This document shows positions 10,161 to 22,712 of a DNA stretch of 64,000 nucleotides, one piece after another. The stretch comes from Nemophila menziesii (Eukaryota; Streptophyta; Magnoliopsida; Boraginales; Hydrophyllaceae), in the NCBI GenBank assembly GCA_029959085.1, contig JARWIR010000016.1, positions 25,243,499 through 25,307,498 of the forward strand. The letters run 5' to 3'. Within the stretch, counting starts at the first letter, position 1. Every line of letters starts with the position of its first letter. Under the pieces are notes generated by a model. It ran no database searches. It had not been told where the DNA came from and was given only the letters and a program-made list of their open reading frames with translations. A program made the translations under genes and the position numbers.

Positions 10161-10654
10161 GCATTAACACATAATTTAAATTAATCTAGTTATGTTAAAA
10201 AAATTAGGAAAAGTGAAAAAAAACACCTCAAGTAATATCTCCTGGGTCCTCGATCTCATCCGTTTGGGCGACCTTTCTTTGCCCGGTTTGCCTAGTTTGC
10301 TGCTGCTCAGTTCTGTATTTTTTTAATTTACAGAATAAATAAACAATTACACTAAAAATAAATTATTTTAAATGGTTATAATAAGGTAGTACATATGCAT
10401 CCTCATTGCCCCAGTACTCGCAGCTCAACCTCTAATCCTCATCCGACATATTATCTGGTTTTGTGCCTATCTCGAAGTATTCTTTTTCTTAACGCGTTTT
10501 AGTTCCCGCGATATCTCTAGACACAAGTCTCTGTCAAGCGTCTTAAATTTTCTTCCCAATCCTCCCTTCTCTACTCCTCTAAGTCAAAGAAATCCTGAAT
10601 AAAACAATTAACATCGTACTATTTACAACATTTACTCTTTTAAGTGTATTAAAT

Positions 10655-10957
10655 TTAAACATAATTTGAATTGGTAAAATACATGTAGTCTGTCAAAAGC
10701 CCGATGATGCAGGCTTTCAAGAACATCCGCACACGATTTACAGTATGGTGGGACCGCATCTCAATAGTCATTTCAATCACATGTGCCACGTGTTTTCGGT
10801 TCTCTGAATTAGGGTTCCAGGCTCCATCTAGGGCGCAGAAATCTACGGGTAACAGTCCTCCAGCCTTCTTCATGGCCCTCAATGTTGACGCTAGTGTGGC
10901 CTTGCCTCGAGAATTTCTCTTCTTCGCACCTGCATTTACATGATAAAATTTAAACAA
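10655..10957 (-). pseudogene. CACTA-associated transposase-like gene, internal exon
   Basis: A 100-codon frame with RGKATLASTLRAMKK, then GGLLPVDFCALDGAWNPNSE and HVAHVIEMTIEMR. This resembles the N-terminal part of plant Transposase_24-type proteins, where a Gly/Lys-rich start is followed by a 'P-x-G-x-N' segment and a conserved helix. It lies upstream (minus sense) of the 9505-10160 exons with AT-rich, intron-like DNA between. The true exon is probably shorter than the open frame at its 3' end. Confidence 0.45.
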
Positions 10958-11139
10958 TATTTATTTTTAGCGAATTTTAAAATTGACAATACATGTAGAA
11001 GCACAACAGCTAGTGAGGCGCCTTTTGTTTGGGAGCGGTGGATCATTTCTATCCACATCTCCCCTGTGTCCTTGCAGTATTACATCAGCCATCTAGTAGA
11101 TGAAAATCGAAATTCGAATTATGTCCTTTAGTTTTTAAA

Positions 11140-11790
11140 AAGTATACTAAGGCCAAAATATGTATAAAATTACACTAAGTCCCCTATATTTTTGAATATT
11201 ACACTAAATTCCTTATATGTAAGTAAATTACACTAAGGCCCCTGTATTTTTTATAAATTACACAAAACTCCCTAATTTAAAAATTTACAGTATGACCCCT
11301 ATATTTGTAAAAATTACACTAAAGCCTCTATATTATTACACTAAGGCCCCTATATTTATAAAATTACACTAAGGTCCTTATATTTTTATAAATTGCACTA
11401 AAGTCCTACTAATTTTTAAAAATTTGCAACAAGTCCCTATTTTTTTAAAATTGCAATAAAGTTCATATATTTTAGTAAATTACATTGTAGTCCCTATTTT
11501 AATAAAATGAACTAAAGTCCCTATATTTTAATAAATTAAACTAAAGTACAGATATTATAATAAATTACATAAAAGTCCCTAAACTATAAAAACTGCAATA
11601 AAGTCTATATAATTTTTTAAAAATTGCAAAAAACCCCTTTATTTTTTTTGAAATACAATAAAAACCCTATATTTTAATAAATTGCATTAAAGTCCCTATA
11701 TTTATTAAATTTCACTAAAGTCCATAAACTCTCATAAATACACAAAACTCCTTGAATTTAAAAAATGCAATAAAGTCCCTATTTTTTTAT
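11140..11790 (+). repeat. Degenerate tandem repeat of about 35-40 bp
   Basis: Some fifteen or more diverged units with the form TTACACTAAGGCCCCTATAT followed by TTTTTATAAA. The core varies between CACTAAGGCC, CACTAAAGTCC and CAATAAAGTCC. It lies within the presumed CACTA-like region, between the transposase-like exons and their leader. Non-coding; function unknown. Confidence 0.75.
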
Positions 11791-12219
11791 ATTACACCAT
11801 AAATCATGCCACATTAACACAATCTCATCAACTAAATCTAACAATAACACTAAACAATTCGCAATAGTAAATTAATTCTTAATACAATTTTAAAAAAAAG
11901 TTGGAAGAATAATTACTTACTTGTGTTTTTGGAAAGTGGATTAAATCGGGGGTGATCCAGAATGATTGCCCGCCTCCTTCGGAAGATTAATTCTGCTAGA
12001 ATCAAATGGAATCAGTATAAAAAAAATCAAAAGAATTAAATGGAATGAAATGGAAGATTGAATAATCAAATTACTTACTTGCATGATTCTGTAGTGTTGA
12101 TTTCCTCTAGAATGAATCGGCTACCCTTGCTACCTCAATTTGGAAGAAAAATTGGGAGAAAATGTGTTTGTGTTCGTCTAAAATGGAGGTAGATAGTTTT
12201 TTATAAGTCTAGTCCAAAG

Positions 12220-12600
12220 GGATGACACGATGTCGTCTCTAATGATATCAAAATATTGTCCATAAAGATAAATTTTATTTTTTTAATTACTAATTGTAAT
12301 TAGCTACAACATATGTCGTTGCTAATGAGTCTTGAAAATTGGCCCGCGGAAATTTGACAATTAAAAGCCACCTTGAAGATTGAAATAAGATTGCTAGTGA
12401 AGACGTATGTCTTTGTTAGTAATATTTTTAATTTTTTTATTTAATTTTCACTAGCGACGAGAAATGTTGACAATGTTCATCAGTGACAAGCTCTTCATGA
12501 ATAACTCATCGCTAAAGAATGATTTTCATTGCTAATGATCATTGTCATTAGCGACGAGTCGTCATTGTCTTTGGCGACGACAATGACGCTCCTAATGACA
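12220..12600. repeat. CACTA-type subterminal repeat cluster, right
   Basis: Repeated GACGA/TCGTC-centred words in both orientations (for example TTAGCGACGAGTCGTCATTG near 12549 and GGCGACGACAATGACG near 12573). This is the partner of the 8750-9130 cluster. It lies upstream of the transposase-like gene and may also act as its promoter region, which is inferred. Confidence 0.55.
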
Positions 12601-12959
12601 ATTTAGAAAAAAATAAGTTTTTTGAAATGTCTTAATCCCATAATTTTTCCTACCTGTTAAATACACAGTCCACTAAATAAAAAATATTATGCCTTTCATA
12701 AAACATTTAGTTAACAAATCACAATATTACATGTTAAACATATGAAGTCATAAATTCGTAGATAAGTGTACATAATAATGACCTTGATACGTGCCTCCTG
12801 GTACGTACATCACGGCTTGTTTGCACCTGTTTTGTCAACATATATATGTTGACATCTTACAAGATAACAAATTCTTAAATTCTCATAAATAAGTGAAAAG
12901 AAACTTATTAATCTATCTCGTAACCATAAGCATCGCCATCTATGTCTTGATCACTATTG

Positions 12960-15900
12960 ATTTACATTGGTTGACGAGATGGGTTGACAGAGTCATTGAC
13001 ATAATCATCACATGTATCATCAAGTAATTCATCATTATCGTCATTCAAGGGATCGTGCCTCAACGAGTTTGGATCAAACTCTATGCCTTTTTTGCTAGTC
13101 AAATGTACTTGAAATCCATCTAAGATATTTGTATCAACTATAGGAATGGAGATCGAATCTATAGTTGGCAATATGGATTTTGCACCCTATAAATCGACAC
13201 TCAACCAATGACGGTCATTTACTTACAATAGATCTTTCCAACCCTTGTGGGTCTTCTTCATATCTATTTCATCTATATAGAAAACCTTTCTTGCTTGAGT
13301 GGCTAAGATGTAAGGCTCATCACTCCACCAGAAAGAACCTGTGTCGATCATGGTTGCTCCGTTTTCTGACTCTCTTTTTCTTACTCTTGTTGGTGTTATA
13401 CCACTTGCATTTGAATGCAACAACCGAATAACCACCACTGAATTCAACCTTGACGATTTTGATTAACTCACCGTAAAACGTTACTCCGTTTGTGACTGTA
13501 CAAACACCATAATCTTGAGTAACTATTTGTTCACCTTTTGCATGACTATCCCATTTTACCCCGTTTATAATGCAAGAATCGAATCTATATGCGACACTTT
13601 ATGAACTTTTTTCTAACACAATTAGTATTGGTGTTACACATGCTTCTCTGACATGTCACATTCCAAAAACCTAAATGAATCAATTTTAGTTTTGTTAGAG
13701 TCAGATAGTGTCCAAAATAGGAAACTTTTATATACCTTCCAGTGAACTGGTGGGTCCAGGGGTGTTATAAACTTAATGCGATAAATAAAAGAACCACAAT
13801 ACCGCAAGTGCACGATTGTCCAAGTAATATCCGATAAACCGGGTTTCGTTCTCAGGGACGGATTAGGTTCAACTCTAGTATTAATCAGATAGTAGAAATA
13901 ATTGCTTGACAGAAAAGTAAAATTATATGATTTTTGTTTGGTTTTCTTAAAAACTAAAGATGCAATAAAATAAAGACTAAAAACAAATAACTGAAAAGAA
14001 ATAAAATAAAAGACTAACTTCAGAGATGAGTGATACTTGAGTCTCGCAAGGAATCCACTTAATTAACGTAATCAACGTTTTGTTTAAGGGTAGAATTGGT
14101 ATTATTATATTAGTCGGGGCTCTAATTTCTCCTAGCCCCCGTCAAGGTGGACCTAGGAGCTATCCTAAAGTACTATAAACCCCTATATGGGAGAATATGC
14201 CTCTTCGGATGATATGTATTTACCTCTTTGGCTATGTAATTAGTTAAGCCTGTCGGTCAATAACGGACATTACACGGGTATTACCTAAGTCTGTATTCAA
14301 ACCCCCCCTGTCGAATGATCACTTTTACCACTAAAGTGAATAGCCCAAATACTAAAAGATATTTCTAGTTGTACCGAAAAGAAATAGTGATTAAGAACAA
14401 AGTAATATCCAATATATAAGACTCAATTCAATTTAGATCATGAAAATCCCAAATTCAAAACATATAATAAATTAATTAAGGTTCATCCTTTTATTGCGAT
14501 TCTCAAGTATATGAAAGTTTAGCTCATAATCAAATTAAAGACTGAAATTAAATATAAAGAAGTCATAGTTTAATTACAGAAAAGAAATAGATAACCTAAA
14601 GGTTTGGTTGGCTGTTGTTGGAAGAACATAATTCCTCCAGCTCTAACTTTCCCTCTGTCTTGCTCTGACTTGAAAATATGAATCCTCTGAGATAATTCTC
14701 TGAAGTGTGTGTAAGAAGGAGGCTAAAGGGTCTATTTATACTTGTAAAAACGGATTAGGGCTTAGGTTAAGAGGATTAGGTCAAATTATAAAAAGCCCAA
14801 GCCCATCTTCTCTTTTAATTCTCGTAACTTGTGTGCAGTCTATAGTAAAACGGCTGTAACTTTTGCATAACAACTCCAAATGGGCTGATTCAACTTGGAG
14901 AATCTTCCTAAGTCAATAGCGCATCAAACCATGTTTCATGGCCCAAGGCTAAACCCGTTCCCAAGTAGCCCCAAAATAGCAATCTTTAACATTCTTTCAG
15001 ATCTGCAACTTCTTTAATTAAGTTCTTGGAAATTCTTTTCTTTCCTTTAGCTCCTCCACTCGATCTAAGACTTTAATTCTCACTTCTCCTCCTTGTATTG
15101 GTTCTTAATGATTTCATAAACCTACTAACTTTGCACTAAAATAAACAAATTAACGCACAAAAGCTCTAAAAATGCAAAATATTCTAATTCCAAGGGTAGA
15201 AAGTGCAATATGACAAAATATGCATAAAATTCTATCAAATAAGTCAAATATTCACCTAAAATGATGTTTCATATGGGCTAATATTTAGAACAAATAGGGA
15301 AACATCATGAACCACCTAGAAAATTGTAATCGTTGAATTCTTTCTACATCCGCGGTAGGTATTCGTAATGAAGACTTGTGTTCGCTATAAAAGGAAATCG
15401 TGTAAATAGTAGTTAATAATAAGGAAAGTAAACCATAAAATTACTCACATCGCATATCGTTGGATCTCGTCACATTTTTTTAGAATGTGCCAGCCAATTA
15501 ATTCTCTCATTTTCTTTCTAGGAGAGAGGGCAAAACTCCTTCTTACCCACTAGTAAACACTCGCTCCTAAACACATATATTTGTTCTAATTCCGGTATCG
15601 AATCACCATATCTGTCGGATTAGTTGAACTTGGTATTTTCTTCTCCTAGATAGCGTGAGATAAATGTCACCGTCTCCTCTATAATGTATTCCTCTACGAC
15701 TGATCCTTCAAGCCTACCCATATTCATAGTATATTCTTTAAGCTTCTTGAATACCTTTTGAAAGGGTACATAAAACGCATTTGAATCATGCCACCTAGCT
15801 GAGCTTCTTTATATAAGTAAATGACAAGGTAGAACATGATATCAAAAAAAGGCACGTGGAAATATAATTTTAAGTTTAATCATAAGCAACACCACTTATT

Positions 15901-17098
15901 CTTTCCCTATCAAGCTTGATAATACTTAAGTTTCTTTTACAAACCATTTTAAACATGTTGCACAACCCTATCCTCAGACCGCTTGCCGATTCATCGTCAA
16001 TAAATCCTGAAATACTTGCCACAAAAAGAAACCACATCATTATGTGTCAATCATGTGATTTCATTCCTATAATATTTCCCGCGTCACTTAACACGGCATT
16101 CCTCAAAATGGATGAAAACAAGTCCAAAAACTTTTGTGTCTTCAACCAATCAAGAAAAGAATGTCGCTTTCCCGAGAGAACCCAAATTTTACACACGACT
16201 GCGTTAGTCTATCCCAGTCCTCGAAAAACCACAACTCTGTCATGATATTCAAATCTCTCAAATCATTTCTGGCTTTTGCGTAATCTTTGTTAACTTTCTC
16301 ATTGAGGCCAACAACGGTTCTAAGCAAGCTATCACACACATTTTTCTCAAAGTGTATTATGTCAATGTTATGTTTAGAAAGTTTTTTGACCAATATGGTA
16401 ATCTAAAGAAAACACTCCATTTTTTCCAATTGAACTCTTTATGTCCTGTTTGCTTACTCGTCTTACCACCAAAATCCTTGTGTTTACCCAAAAAAAAAGG
16501 CAACCTATCTAGTTGCGTCTAAATATTTGCAGGCCTGTGTTTTCTAGGCGGTAGAATGTTCTTGTTTTTTCCGTACGAAATCACGTTACTTCTAAACCGA
16601 TGATGTGTAGGTATAAACTATACCGTGACACACACAAATTGATTAGAATCCATGCATTCAGGGCACGCTTTGTAACCTTGACCCTGCCATCCCGAAGTAT
16701 ACTACCTAGCCAGGTAATCGTTGATCATAAATAACAAACAAGCCTTAATGATAAATTTATTTTGTGTGTGTGTGCATCATAAGTAAAGATCTACGTAGAT
16801 CACACCATCTCCAACTCATCAATAAGCGGGCTAGAAAGACATCTATATCTTTATTGGGATAACACAGTCCCGGTATCAGTATACTTAGCATGAATGTGGA
16901 TTCTTTCCTGGATAACCAAGGTGGCAAGTTGTAGGTGATTAATATAACCACATGCTATATGAAGTGTTTTGCATCGAAAGAAGGACAAAAACCATCGATT
17001 ACCAAACCTAAGCACACATTTTGAGGATCACTAGAAAACTTGGGGTTTTGTCGTCAAATGTTTTCCAGCTGATACCATCGAATGGATGACATAACTGT
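12960..17098 (-). pseudogene. CACTA tnp2 transposase, decayed, split by a solo LTR
   Basis: Minus-strand order from 17098: an MRHPFDGISWKTFD-like block, then ITYNLPPWLSRKESTFMLSI (16951-16757), an ACPECMD finger-like block with an SNVISYGKNK region, then HNIDIIHFEKNVCDSLLRTV (16393-16142), then an IIGMKSHD-HIMMW block near 16070. After the inserted LTR comes a DUF4216-like region (QDYGVCTV, then YGELIKIVKVEFSGGYSVV and FWWSDEPYILATQARKVFYI), ending in an acidic tail at 12962. These match tnp2 of CACTA transposons in order. Many stops and frameshifts make it non-functional. The N-terminal part is missing where Athila-like DNA begins at about 17099. Confidence 0.8.
13748..15307 (-). mobile_element. 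Solo LTR (Athila-like family) inside the tnp2 gene
   Basis: A 1,560-bp LTR running TGGTGGGTCC to AAACATCA on the plus strand (minus-strand orientation). It is flanked by an exact 5-bp target duplication TGAAC (13743-13747 and 15308-15312). It is homologous along its length to the LTRs at 37142-38709 and 42828-44402, sharing CGCAAGTGCACG, TTCTCAGGGACGG and the CCCCCGTCAAGGTGGAC segment. No internal region remains, so it is a product of LTR-LTR recombination. It interrupts the CACTA transposase, which continues on both sides. Confidence 0.92.
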
Positions 17099-17198
17099 TG
17101 TGCTCGTAACTTTCTCGTCTCAACTCCGAATCGAATTACTACCCAAGAAGAAGGAGGAAATAGAAAGATAGTGAATGAACCTAAAACAACTATCCTAA

Positions 17199-18750
17199 TG
17201 ATATATCATCTTTCGTGATAGATTAACTAACGAGACATAATTTTTAGGGTTTACGGGACCTAAGTGAGGGATTTTTTCCTAATATTTTCCATATCTTGCT
17301 TTTTTACTTTCTTTTGGACATTATGTTTTTTATAGAGTTTTTATGTTTTAATTGTGTGTTAAGTGTTTAGATTTTAGGCACATGGTTGACACTATAGTCC
17401 AAGGATATGAGTAGAAGTAGAGAATTGAAGTCCAAACCCAATCCAATGCTTAAAGAGAGCTAAAAGTCACTTTGGAAAAGCTAGAGCGTATATCGGGAAA
17501 AGTCTTGATGTCATCTTGTTTCAGTCGCCATGATTAATTGGTCAGATATTTTCAAGAAAATCATTTTGATTAATATGTAACTTAAAGCCATTGATGCGTG
17601 AAAGATGACGGAAGTCAATTCGGAATTGAGACGACAAAGTTAAGTTATTTTCGCCACCGTGACTCGAACCTGGACAACATTGGCCAAAAACGGTTTGGAC
17701 TATTTTTGAACCACTTAGGTGAGCCCATAAGGCCCCAAACGTTTTTGGCCAAGTATATAAGAATATTAGAAGCTCCTATATAATTACCTTCAACTTTTTA
17801 TCAAATTATTCAGCAGAGAAAGAAGGAAAGCCCGGAGAGAAGAGAGGGAGGGTTTCCACCCAAGTTCATCATTCTCCACCATTCCACAACCATTTTATTC
17901 CATATTTTAGGCTAATTTCATTTTATTTTATCTTTTGGACATGAATTTTTAATTATTTTTAATTTATTTTTATTCATTTAGTATGAACTAAACATTTTTT
18001 GCTTGAGGCTTGCAATGGGTATGAACCTTAATTAATTATTTCTTATATTATTCGGATTTGGGAAATTTTAATATTGAAATGAATTGAGGTTTATGAGTTA
18101 TTTACATTGATATTTTTTTTTGCTTGTTTCATATTCATGCCTTGATCACGTACTGGATAGTATGAGACTTTTGGCTAACACCCGAAGTTAGGGGGTCGGA
18201 TTCCGGACATAGTAACTTCTAGTGTGCGATAGTGATCCTAACGCGCTTGCCTAGCTAGATAGTCAATAGGGTTAGATTCATTACATCAAGACATTGCATA
18301 GGGTCTTTATTGAAGTCCATTAGTTGTTTTGAGGTTGCTCTCTAAGCTACACTGACGGGAGTTAGAGAGATTGTTGAATCCCGACTAATGTGAATTACCC
18401 ACTTCACCCTTATACTGAATGACTATAAAATAGTTAATTAGGAAGATTACCCGCAAGAATCAAACAATACTTCTCATCATTTATCATCTTTTTAGCATTT
18501 TAGTTTCGTGTCTTTTCGTTAATCATTTATATTATTTGCATTTTTAATCACTCGTCGAAAACCCAACAAATATTATATATTTTATTGTTATTTATCTTTC
18601 AACTTTACATTATATTAATTTCAAAAGACATTTATCTCAACTGTGATAGTCCCTCTGGAGATGATAAACCCACACTCATCAATTTATTACTTGTCAATGA
18701 CCCGTACACTCATGGGAAGTCACCTTCCTTGGCGTTGATTTATTATCACA
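17199..18750 (+). mobile_element. Solo LTR (Athila-like family), plus orientation
   Basis: A 1,552-bp LTR from TGATATATCATC to TTATTATCACA with an exact 5-bp target duplication CCTAA (17194-17198 and 18751-18755). It is homologous in opposite orientation to the LTR at 13748-15307, with the same order of a TATATAAG promoter-like word, a purine-rich patch (about 17815-17850) and a Gly/Thr-like GTACACTCATGGG block before the end. It is inserted in the decayed Athila-like internal DNA that resumes at 18756. Confidence 0.9.
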
Positions 18751-20939
18751 CCTAACAAGTCTCATATAATTTTCTCCAAGAAATAATACACAAATGCACG
18801 TAAAATACAAACAATCAACATATAATAAATTCAAAATTGGATTAACTTTGCAAAATGCAAGAAGGAGAAGCTTTCACTTATGTTGATATGGCGGCTATAG
18901 GGTGTTCATAGGTCTTCCCTAGTGTCCAATAGTCCACTTAGTTATTCCATTTAAATTAATTGTCATTTAACCAAGTAGCTAAGAATCCTAAGGTCTTTTC
19001 GGTTATAGCTTAGGCTTAGGAACAGAATGATACGTATATTCGGGTAATGTGAAGTGAGATTTTGGCTCTCTCCTTACTAACCATCAACAAATCGTCCTAG
19101 AGCTTGAGTTACACTCAAAAATTACCTCACTCAACCCAATGTCGATGCTTAAACTTAGAATCCCCAAATACCCAATCACATCTGATGAATGACAAAACAT
19201 TCCACTTTGCCAGTTTTTTTCTTTTCATTTTTCTTTATATATACTTTTTCTTGTAAGTTGTTAATGACACTCTTTTTGAGGTGAGATGTCATACCACTTA
19301 TTTTCAATTCTTTTCTCTTTTTTTTCAAGACCCGGACAAAGGGTTACAATACATATATATCATCAGTATGACACAAATACAAGCTCATAAGATCACATCC
19401 CAATGTTCCCATGATGTGGTCCCACCACCCCAAACTCAAGCTTTGAAGACAAATAGTCTTAGGGTTGTGATTCGAGTGCAAGTCACATGGGAAAGTCCTA
19501 GAAGGGGTATGTCCTATAATGTGGTGACAAAAGAAGGCTAAAGGCTGCTAAGGAAGATAACAATATAAAACCAATGGGTGAGCAAGCTAAAGGATTCAAG
19601 TGGCTCACAAAGAATTGCCTTACTCATTTCCCTAACTACTAAGTTTTGTTACTTTCTAGCTTTTAGTTCGTAAGCTAAGTTGGTTATTTACTAGTTTAGA
19701 ACTTACGTTCTACACACCTCTCAAGGCTTCTAAGTTCAAACTTAAATTATATGCATTGCTTATTAATCATTTTTATCCATTATAAAATGTTTTCATGCAA
19801 ATAAGTTACGCACTTTGTAATATCGTTCAAAGATACGCTATTTCCTATCATTCACTTGTCAAAACTATGCTTGAAAATATACATTCACTATATTCTACAC
19901 CTTTTCCTTATACTAATTTTTTAAAATCGTATGGATTTTTTAAGAAATTAAAAACAAAACGATTGAAACCAAACCGAGAATGAGGACAACGAGTACCCCA
20001 CCCTCAACTCAAAACGGAGTCGTGTCCCTACGACTCAAAAAAGACTCTCACTAACACGAATAAGAAATTAAGGAGAGGGATTAGGAGGCGGTGCGTGTCC
20101 GTAGCACATCTTTTCAAACTCGCAGTAAAAAAAGGTCTCAATGATGTCTTCCCCAATTTTCACCTTAATGAGCTCAATGTCTTCCATTTGCCTCAGGTGG
20201 ATCATGACACTGCAATGATGCTTGTATTCTAGCTTGTAATCCTATTCTCTAGTGACACGACCCATGATGGAGGTTTGGGTTCAAAGTTATTCATACCCTC
20301 TTGCAGATTGAGGAGGAACCATAATCATGAGCATTTGGTTTGTTCCCTTTTCCTTCGGTTGTAACCTTGTTCCTCAAGTAATACCTCTCACTTTTTTGTG
20401 CAATCATCTCGTGTTTTGGCTTCTTCTCAGGTGAATAATGAATGAGAAGAAGTGTTTCTTTTGTTCTCCTGAGTGATTTCTTGTTCCTCTTCTTTGCCAA
20501 GCTTTGTACCTTCCTCTTGTAAGAAATCGCATCTATTATGTTCGTCATCTCATTGACCAACAACTCAAAGACAACCCAAGTATGAGTTTAAGCTCTTGAA
20601 CTTGAATGATTGGTGTTCCTTGGGTTGTTGTGTGTAGGAGGATGCGTAATAATAATTAGATGGTGTTTTGTGAAGAATGAAAGCTTGCTTGAGGTAGAAG
20701 AAATCTCAAAATCTTTGAAATATTTGGTGTTAAATGTTGTTATGGAATGGATTTAGTGATATTTATGTGTTTGTGGAAGATGGGTGGAAGATTTGATGGT
20801 GTTTTTGTATGTTGTTGGAGTTTTTCTCAAGCTTTCATGGACGTTTAATGGATTTTGGAGGTGAAGAATTTGTTTTAGTGCAGCAGGAGGAAGCAAGAAA
20901 AAGGGTTTAGGTTGTAAGAAACCCTAAATATTCTTTTAA

Positions 20940-21400
20940 GCTTGTCTGAACCGTCCAGCAATGTTATACCACCGGATGGGCTGGTATACCATTCCTGCCA
21001 ATGTTACATCTCCTGTACGACGCTTGATCGCGAATTCGTTTGTCGATGGGGTCGATATACCGCCCATTTGGGTTGGTATACTGTTCGGAGGCTCTAATAC
21101 ATTTGAGTTGTTTGACTATAGACCTACCGTTGTGACGGGTTGTTCGCTCATCGGTATTACCTCCCGTAGGATCCGGTATACTGTTCCTCCCATCCAAGAC
21201 TTCTGTTGCTTTACACCGTGTCGCCTTTATTTTCCATGGTCTTTAGTTGCGATAGGGTATACCACTCAAAGGGGCCGGAATACCATTCGAGCATCAAACA
21301 TTCTATCCTTTTAGACAGTGGGTCCATCGTCGTGACGGTATTAGGGTGAGCGGTACACTACCCATAGGACCTGTATATCGTTCGCGGCGCTGTGAACACA
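20940..21400. repeat. GC-richer block with GGTATAC-type palindromic words
   Basis: Multiple GGTATACC, GGTATACTGTTC and GGAATACCATTC variants in both orientations (for example 20980, 21076, 21174, 21256 and 21280), in a segment markedly less AT-rich than its surroundings. It lies between the internal ORF position and the conserved AACGTCGTTAAGCTCGACG block. A similar block occupies the same place at 41090-41180 and 62080-62390. Open frames across it appear incidental. Confidence 0.65.
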
Positions 21401-21599
21401 AATTTTCAAGTCTTTTCACCCCAAACTCAAAATTGTACCTACCTACACATAAAATGTTATACTTTCCTCTCCGATTAGCTTTAATAATCACTACACATAA
21501 ATAAACACTAAATTTAATATATACGTATAAAAGCAATAAACTAATCAACAATTGGGGTTTCACCCCTATTTGGATTTTCTTAACGTCGTTAAGCTCGAC

Positions 21600-22522
21600 G
21601 GGTTACCTATCGTGCTACGCGGCTTCGATGAGGTACATAACCTCCCAACGAATCGAATCTTCCTTATGAATGGTATCCTCGCTTCCATGATAAATTTTTA
21701 ATCGATGATTATTCACCATGAATGTGCGGTTCTTAGTTGGATGCTCAATTTATATAGCTCCATGAGGCGTGACCTCAGTGACAACAACCAAACCTGACCA
21801 CTTCAATCTCAGCTTCACCGTATAATTTTTGAACTTGGAGTTTTACTTTAGGACCTTTTGTTCCACTTCAAATGTCTTCTTTTGAATCCACTAATTATAT
21901 CATTTCTTGGTTTTTCTTTGTAGAGTTTTGCAATGTCATAATCATGAAAGCTTACTCATCAAGCTCATTCAATTTCATTATTTTTTCTCTCAAGCCAATA
22001 GAGGGTCTAGGTTAAACTCTTTTATCTCCTAATACGATCTTAACTCAAGCTCAAGTGGAAAGTGACACGCCTTACCATACACATTTGATATGGGGATGAG
22101 ACTAGGGGCGTCTTGAAAGCTGCTATATAAGCCCATAACGCATCATCTAACTTCGTTGACCAATCCTTCCTCGTTGGTCCAACGGTTGTCTCAAGAATAG
22201 ATTATATATCTCGATTAGATATTTTGGCTTGACTGTTTGTTTAGGGGTGATACACGATAGACACTATATGTCTCACTCCATATTTCACAAGCACCCTTTT
22301 AAAGTATTTGTTCACTAAATGTGTACCTCCATCACTAATGATGACTCTTGACGACGTTAAAAATTTAAGTACCACTTTTGCATCATCCGTGGGTAAAGAG
22401 AAAGCTTCAACCCATTTCAACGCGTACTCAACAACTATCAAGATGTATTGATTTTCCTGGGATGAAACAATTGGTCCCATGAACTCAATTCCCCAAATAA
22501 AAAATTTCCACCTCCAACACAT
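21600..22522 (-). pseudogene. Athila-type integrase relic (core and C-terminal parts)
   Basis: From 22522 down: WGIEFMGPIVSSQENQYILI, a VVEYALKWVEAFSLPT segment, VIISDGGTHLVNKYF and VKYGVRHIVSIVYHP. This is the rve integrase core of Ty3/gypsy elements, with the first two catalytic acidic positions recognisable (the EFMG segment has Glu where Asp is usual; SDGGTH is intact). Below 22240 the frame is broken, but a [14 protein letters not shown] motif (about 22035-22080) and an HGAI-like C-terminal domain with NNHRLKIYHG (about 21660-21760) are visible. The N-terminal zinc-binding part is cut off by an LTR fragment at 22549. Non-functional. Confidence 0.82.
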
Positions 22523-22548
22523 TATTGAGTGGCATCTTTCGATCCTAT

Positions 22549-22712
22549 GAGTGTGATAAATAATGCGTAAAATTAAAGGACTTTAGTCACTCGCAAGTGT
22601 ACGGGGTTCGTTGACTAGTAATATGAATGAGTAAGTAAAGAGCTTTCATTCTCAGGGACTAGCAAAGTTAAGATAATCGTGTTTACAGAATCGTGGCTTA
22701 GTTGCAAAGACA
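22549..22712 (-). mobile_element. Truncated LTR of the Athila-like family
   Basis: It begins TGAGTGTGATAAATAATGCG and contains TCGCAAGTGTACGGGG and TTCTCAGGGACTAG, the same order as the plus-strand start of the LTR at 56812. It breaks off after about 160 bp where a plus-orientation LTR begins. It sits directly against the integrase relic and not against a primer-binding site, so it belongs to a separate insertion. Confidence 0.6.

Larger units (their letters stand above)
8700..12650 (-). mobile_element. CACTA-like element with transposase-type gene (ends uncertain)
   Basis: Two clusters rich in short TAGCGACGA/TCGTCGCTAA-type words, in both orientations, lie at about 8750-9130 and 12220-12600. 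They resemble the subterminal repeat arrays of CACTA elements. Between them, on the minus strand, lie transposase-like frames with plausible introns (10957 down to 9505) and an apparent leader region near 12150. A CACTAGAAACACC word at 8932 could be a terminal sequence, but no matching end with a 3-bp duplication was established, so the limits are approximate. Confidence 0.5.
17099..22548 (-). mobile_element. Decayed Athila-like Ty3/gypsy element, internal region
   Basis: Downstream internal sequence of an Athila-type element lying in minus orientation. It shares ordered blocks with the elements at 38710-41400 and 58346-62580: the GGCTATAGGGTGTTCAT block (18891), TTTTGGCTCTCTCC (19063), GGGTTACAATA (19341), a GAGTCGTGTCCCTACGACTC block (20020), and a TTAACGTCGTTAAGCTCGACG block (21578). 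An integrase relic occupies 21600-22522. A solo LTR (17199-18750) has inserted into it. Small basic frames such as 20563-20291 (minus, 90 codons, RKVQSLAKKRNKKSL) occupy the place of the ORF found in the sister elements, but no similarity is visible. Confidence 0.75.

Noticed and set aside
17640..17665. tRNA box B-like word (CCGTGACTCGAACC) in LTRs, also near 23109
   Set aside because: No box A at the right distance and no cloverleaf; it is a conserved LTR segment, not a tRNA gene.
20961..21314. 117-codon plus-strand ORF and antisense partner
   Set aside because: It coincides with a palindrome-rich patch of an Athila-like element and shows no domain; an open frame due to higher GC content.
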